A stretch of 64,000 nucleotides of DNA. It comes from Sphingomonas sp. ERG5. Lineage in GTDB: Bacteria; Pseudomonadota; Alphaproteobacteria; Sphingomonadales; Sphingomonadaceae. The notes beneath the pieces are model-generated. The model worked only from the letters and a program-made list of their open reading frames with translations, ran no database searches and was not told the DNA's origin. Below are positions 61,712-64,000 of the stretch, piece by piece. The translations under genes were made by a program, and so were the position numbers. Each line of letters starts with the position of its first letter. Within the stretch, counting starts at the first letter, position 1. The DNA lies in assembly GCF_000803065.1 (NCBI RefSeq), contig NZ_JSXI01000021.1, positions 39,715-103,714 of the forward strand, given 5' to 3'.

Positions 61712-63481
61712 TCAGAACCGCGTCATCAGATCGACGAATATTCGATCGACCGAGAAGGGCGCGTCGGCGATCTGATCGGCCGACAGCCAGCGCACGCCGA
61801 AGATGGTATTCTTACCGAACGCGTAATTGCCGCCGACCGTCCAGCCCTTGTTGTTGGTGCCGCCGATATGCATGTCGCTATCGGCGAACGCGTCGATCAC
61901 CGCGTCGGATTCCAGATGGCGGTAGCCGGCATAGGCGTTCCAGTCGCCGGGCTTCGCGGTCCAGTCGCCATACCAGTTGAGGTTAAGGACCGATCCGACG
62001 GTCACCCGTGACGACCAGCCGATACTGCCACCGTCATAGGGCCCGTCGATAAGAAGGGTCTGGCCGGGCTTTGCCGGATCGGGAACGCTGATCTGCGGTC
62101 CCAGATTGTTCCAGGCGCGGGCGGCAACCTTGCTGCGATTCCAGGCCAGGTTCTTGACGAAGTCGCCCTCAAACCGCACGCCAAAGCTGTCGGACGCCTT
62201 ATAGTCGACCGCGCCGCGCAGGTTGAGAATCCGGAACCCCGTTGCCAGGCCGAAATACTGATTCTTCGGGCTACCGACCGGATCGTTGGGATCTGGAATG
62301 ATGTTGCGGATCGGGAACATGGTGTTGCCGAATTGCTGAAAGGCCGGCCGCGTGGCGTCAGTCGAGCAAGTGAGTTCATACCAGTAGCAAGGCGCGGACA
62401 CCTCGCCCTCGACCCCGGTATAATGGAAATAGCCCGCGCCCAGCCGGACATTGATCCGGTCGGTCGGCTTGAAATCGAACCCGGCCTGCGCGGCGAGCAG
62501 ATATTTGTCCTTGCTCTTATAGGGGCCGCCCTTGCCTTCAGGGGCGTTGCGCGAGCCGAAATTGAGGTCGGTGTTGAACACCGGAAACGCACCGGCGGCG
62601 CCGAACAGCGCAAAGCGCTTACCGATCGATGCACGGCTCGACACTGCGACGCCATCGAAGTTCATGTCATTGTCGAACATAAGGTCGCTCACCCAGAACG
62701 GGTTGGCGAAGCGACCGAAATCGACATTGACGTCCTTCATCGGCGTCAATCGAAACGAGGCGCGGTCGAGCCAGAGCTCATACTTTCCGGTGCCATCCGC
62801 ACCCAATGTCTGGTTCAGCGAGATCGGCGAATTGTCCGCACCCGTGGCGATCCGCACATCGGCCGTGATCCAGTCGTCGATACGCGCCTTGACGCCCAGG
62901 CGCGCGCGTAACCGGACGCGCTGACGATCCTCCAGCGTGTTGACGAAAGCGGGCGGAATCCAGCCCGGCGTCAGATCGTTGACGTTCTGCGGACTGCCGT
63001 GATTGATCGCGCCATAATTGGTGAAGATGTCGCCGTTATTCTTGTCGTAGAAGCGCGCCTCGCCGCGCAGGCGGACATCGCCGTACAGCGTAATGCGGCG
63101 CGTCCATTCGGGCGTCTCGCCGGGCTTGGACCAGCCTTCGCTCTGTGCCTGGGTGCCGAGTTCGGCGCGCACTTGCTGCACGATCTGATCGCGCACCATC
63201 TGCGGCACATAAGGCACGATCTGAGTGCCATCGGCAGCGACGCCGCCCGGCGGGATGGCAGCCTGGGACTGTGGTGCGGGCGTGACCACCTCAGCCTGGC
63301 TGATGATCGCGTCGGCATCGCCTCTGCTGATCACGCCCTTGGCGACCAGCAGTTCGAGGATCTTCTCGCCATCGACCCGGCGCTCCTGGGCCAGGGCGGG
63401 CGACGCGAGCAACGTGACGCCGGCGGCACAGGCCATCAGCGCAGGTTTGAGGCGGCGGCGTTTGAGCATGATATCGGACAC
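61712..63481 (-). CDS. putative outer-membrane porin (Porin_5-like)
   Basis: Outer-membrane protein of 589 residues. The signal peptide ends at PALAQ. A periplasmic N-terminal section contains KILELLVAKGVISRGDADAI, a helix-turn-helix-like segment common in this group, and a Gln/Pro linker. The barrel begins at RRITLYGDVRLRGEARFY and ends DRIFVDLMTRF with a C-terminal Phe. GTG at 63481 is chosen because AAGGGGG stands about 8 nt upstream; an ATG lies 4 codons later. Family members are called putative porins. Its place just upstream of the haemagglutinin, where a TpsB transporter is usually found, makes it a candidate outer-membrane partner. Confidence 0.85.
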   Translation of the reverse strand: MSDIMLKRRRLKPALMACAAGVTLLASPALAQERRVDGEKILELLVAKGVISRGDADAIISQAEVVTPAPQSQAAIPPGGVAADGTQIVPYVPQMVRDQIVQQVRAELGTQAQSEGWSKPGETPEWTRRITLYGDVRLRGEARFYDKNNGDIFTNYGAINHGSPQNVNDLTPGWIPPAFVNTLEDRQRVRLRARLGVKARIDDWITADVRIATGADNSPISLNQTLGADGTGKYELWLDRASFRLTPMKDVNVDFGRFANPFWVSDLMFDNDMNFDGVAVSSRASIGKRFALFGAAGAFPVFNTDLNFGSRNAPEGKGGPYKSKDKYLLAAQAGFDFKPTDRINVRLGAGYFHYTGVEGEVSAPCYWYELTCSTDATRPAFQQFGNTMFPIRNIIPDPNDPVGSPKNQYFGLATGFRILNLRGAVDYKASDSFGVRFEGDFVKNLAWNRSKVAARAWNNLGPQISVPDPAKPGQTLLIDGPYDGGSIGWSSRVTVGSVLNLNWYGDWTAKPGDWNAYAGYRHLESDAVIDAFADSDMHIGGTNNKGWTVGGNYAFGKNTIFGVRWLSADQIADAPFSVDRIFVDLMTRF

Positions 63482-63525
63482 GTGATTTTCCCCCTTGGGA
63501 GTTCGGGCTGGCATGACGGCGGCCG

Positions 63526-64000
63526 TCATGACCGGGCGTTGAGTTCGATGCGCATGACCGGCAGGCCAGCGGGCGGACGCTGCGAAAGTTGCAGGCCGGA
63601 GAGACGGCGTTCGATCGCCGCATCGCGCTTCGTATCCCCGGTACCGGAGAGCAGCCGGACAGAGACGATCTGCCCTTCCGGCGACACGGCGACCGCCAAG
63701 CGGACGGTGAAACGCCCCTTCAAGGCAGGATCGGTTTGCGCGGCGCGGCGGATGTCGCTCATCGCGATATTGGCATAGGCACCGAACGGATCGCCGCCGC
63801 CCCCCGCCTTGCCGCCGATCCGCGAGCCACTGCCGTCGCCTGCCGCCAGCCCATAGTTGGACGGCCCTGCGCCTTCGCGCGCGGTGAGCGCGTCATTGCC
63901 GGGCGCGGGCTCGGCCTGCGGTGTTGGCGGGGGTGGGCTGTCGACCGGCTGTTCGACCGGCATGGGCTTTGGCTCGGGCGGCTTTTCCTCCGGCTTGACC
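63526..64000 (-). CDS. TonB-like energy transducer (5' part beyond the window)
   Basis: The last roughly 158 residues of a TonB-family protein; the reading frame is open to the right edge, so the membrane anchor is not seen. The visible start is a Pro/Glu/Lys-rich spacer (PEEKPPEPKPMPVEQPVD, then SPPPPTPQ) as in TonB. A Gly-rich linker follows, then a TonB-C domain: FTVRLAVAVSPEGQIVSVRL, the Gly-Thr-Gly-Asp turn, AAIERRLSGLQLSQRPPAGLP and MRIELNARS. It lies 44 nt before the porin gene and presumably energises an outer-membrane protein of this operon. ExbB/ExbD genes may lie further right. Confidence 0.85.
   Translation of the reverse strand, partial: VKPEEKPPEPKPMPVEQPVDSPPPPTPQAEPAPGNDALTAREGAGPSNYGLAAGDGSGSRIGGKAGGGGDPFGAYANIAMSDIRRAAQTDPALKGRFTVRLAVAVSPEGQIVSVRLLSGTGDTKRDAAIERRLSGLQLSQRPPAGLPVMRIELNARS

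Overview
The window looks like chromosome of a high-GC alphaproteobacterium of the Sphingomonadales type (Sphingomonas, Novosphingobium or Sphingobium-like). That is an inference from the gene families: three large TonB-dependent receptors, many short-chain dehydrogenases, a SapC-family protein, a DUF3739-type filamentous haemagglutinin, and tightly packed genes with ATGA or GTGA overlaps. No rRNA gene, CRISPR array or complete insertion sequence was found.

Layout, left to right. (1) 1-5098, minus strand: TonB receptor, membrane-anchored alpha/beta hydrolase, TTC38-like repeat protein and a family-5 substrate-binding protein running off the left edge, a candidate uptake-and-cleavage operon. 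(2) 5216-7699: omega-amino-acid:pyruvate aminotransferase, divergent from type I pantothenate kinase. (3) 8071-12773, minus: a membrane NRPS of the poly-lysine-synthetase (Pls) architecture, coupled to its own 4'-phosphopantetheinyl transferase. (4) 12973-21591: a two-component system divergent from a tripartite heavy-metal RND efflux operon that ends with a degenerate aspartic-protease-fold protein. (5) 21820-24333: divergent SDR genes, one a tandem fusion whose second half has lost the catalytic Tyr and Lys. (6) 24492-28893: exported amidohydrolase/dipeptidase, TonB receptor and Lrp/AsnC regulator. (7) 29146-46060: a catabolic cluster with a TonB receptor, crotonase, two acyl-CoA ligases, SDRs, an acyl-CoA dehydrogenase pair, SMP-30 lactonase, amidohydrolase, MFS transporter, Baeyer-Villiger-type monooxygenase and IclR regulator. 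Together these could import an alicyclic, terpenoid or steroid-like ketone, oxidise and open the ring, activate acids with CoA and beta-oxidise them. The substrate is not identifiable from sequence.

(8) 46344-46367: an exact 24-nt tRNA 3' end with no good tRNA upstream of it, either an integration scar or a decayed tRNA. (9) 46461-64000, minus: one transcription unit of at least 17.5 kb. In order it encodes a TonB-like protein (cut by the right edge), a large putative porin, a small secreted protein, a 4227-residue filamentous-haemagglutinin protein (a fifth of the window), a SapC-family protein, an OmpH/Skp-like chaperone and a second, soluble TonB-C-like protein. No FhaC/TpsB-type transporter is visible inside it. 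I regard this as the most likely site of an under-described surface or secretion system; the Pls-like NRPS is second.

Starts were chosen from Shine-Dalgarno sequences and overlaps with neighbours, and often differ from the longest possible reading frame.
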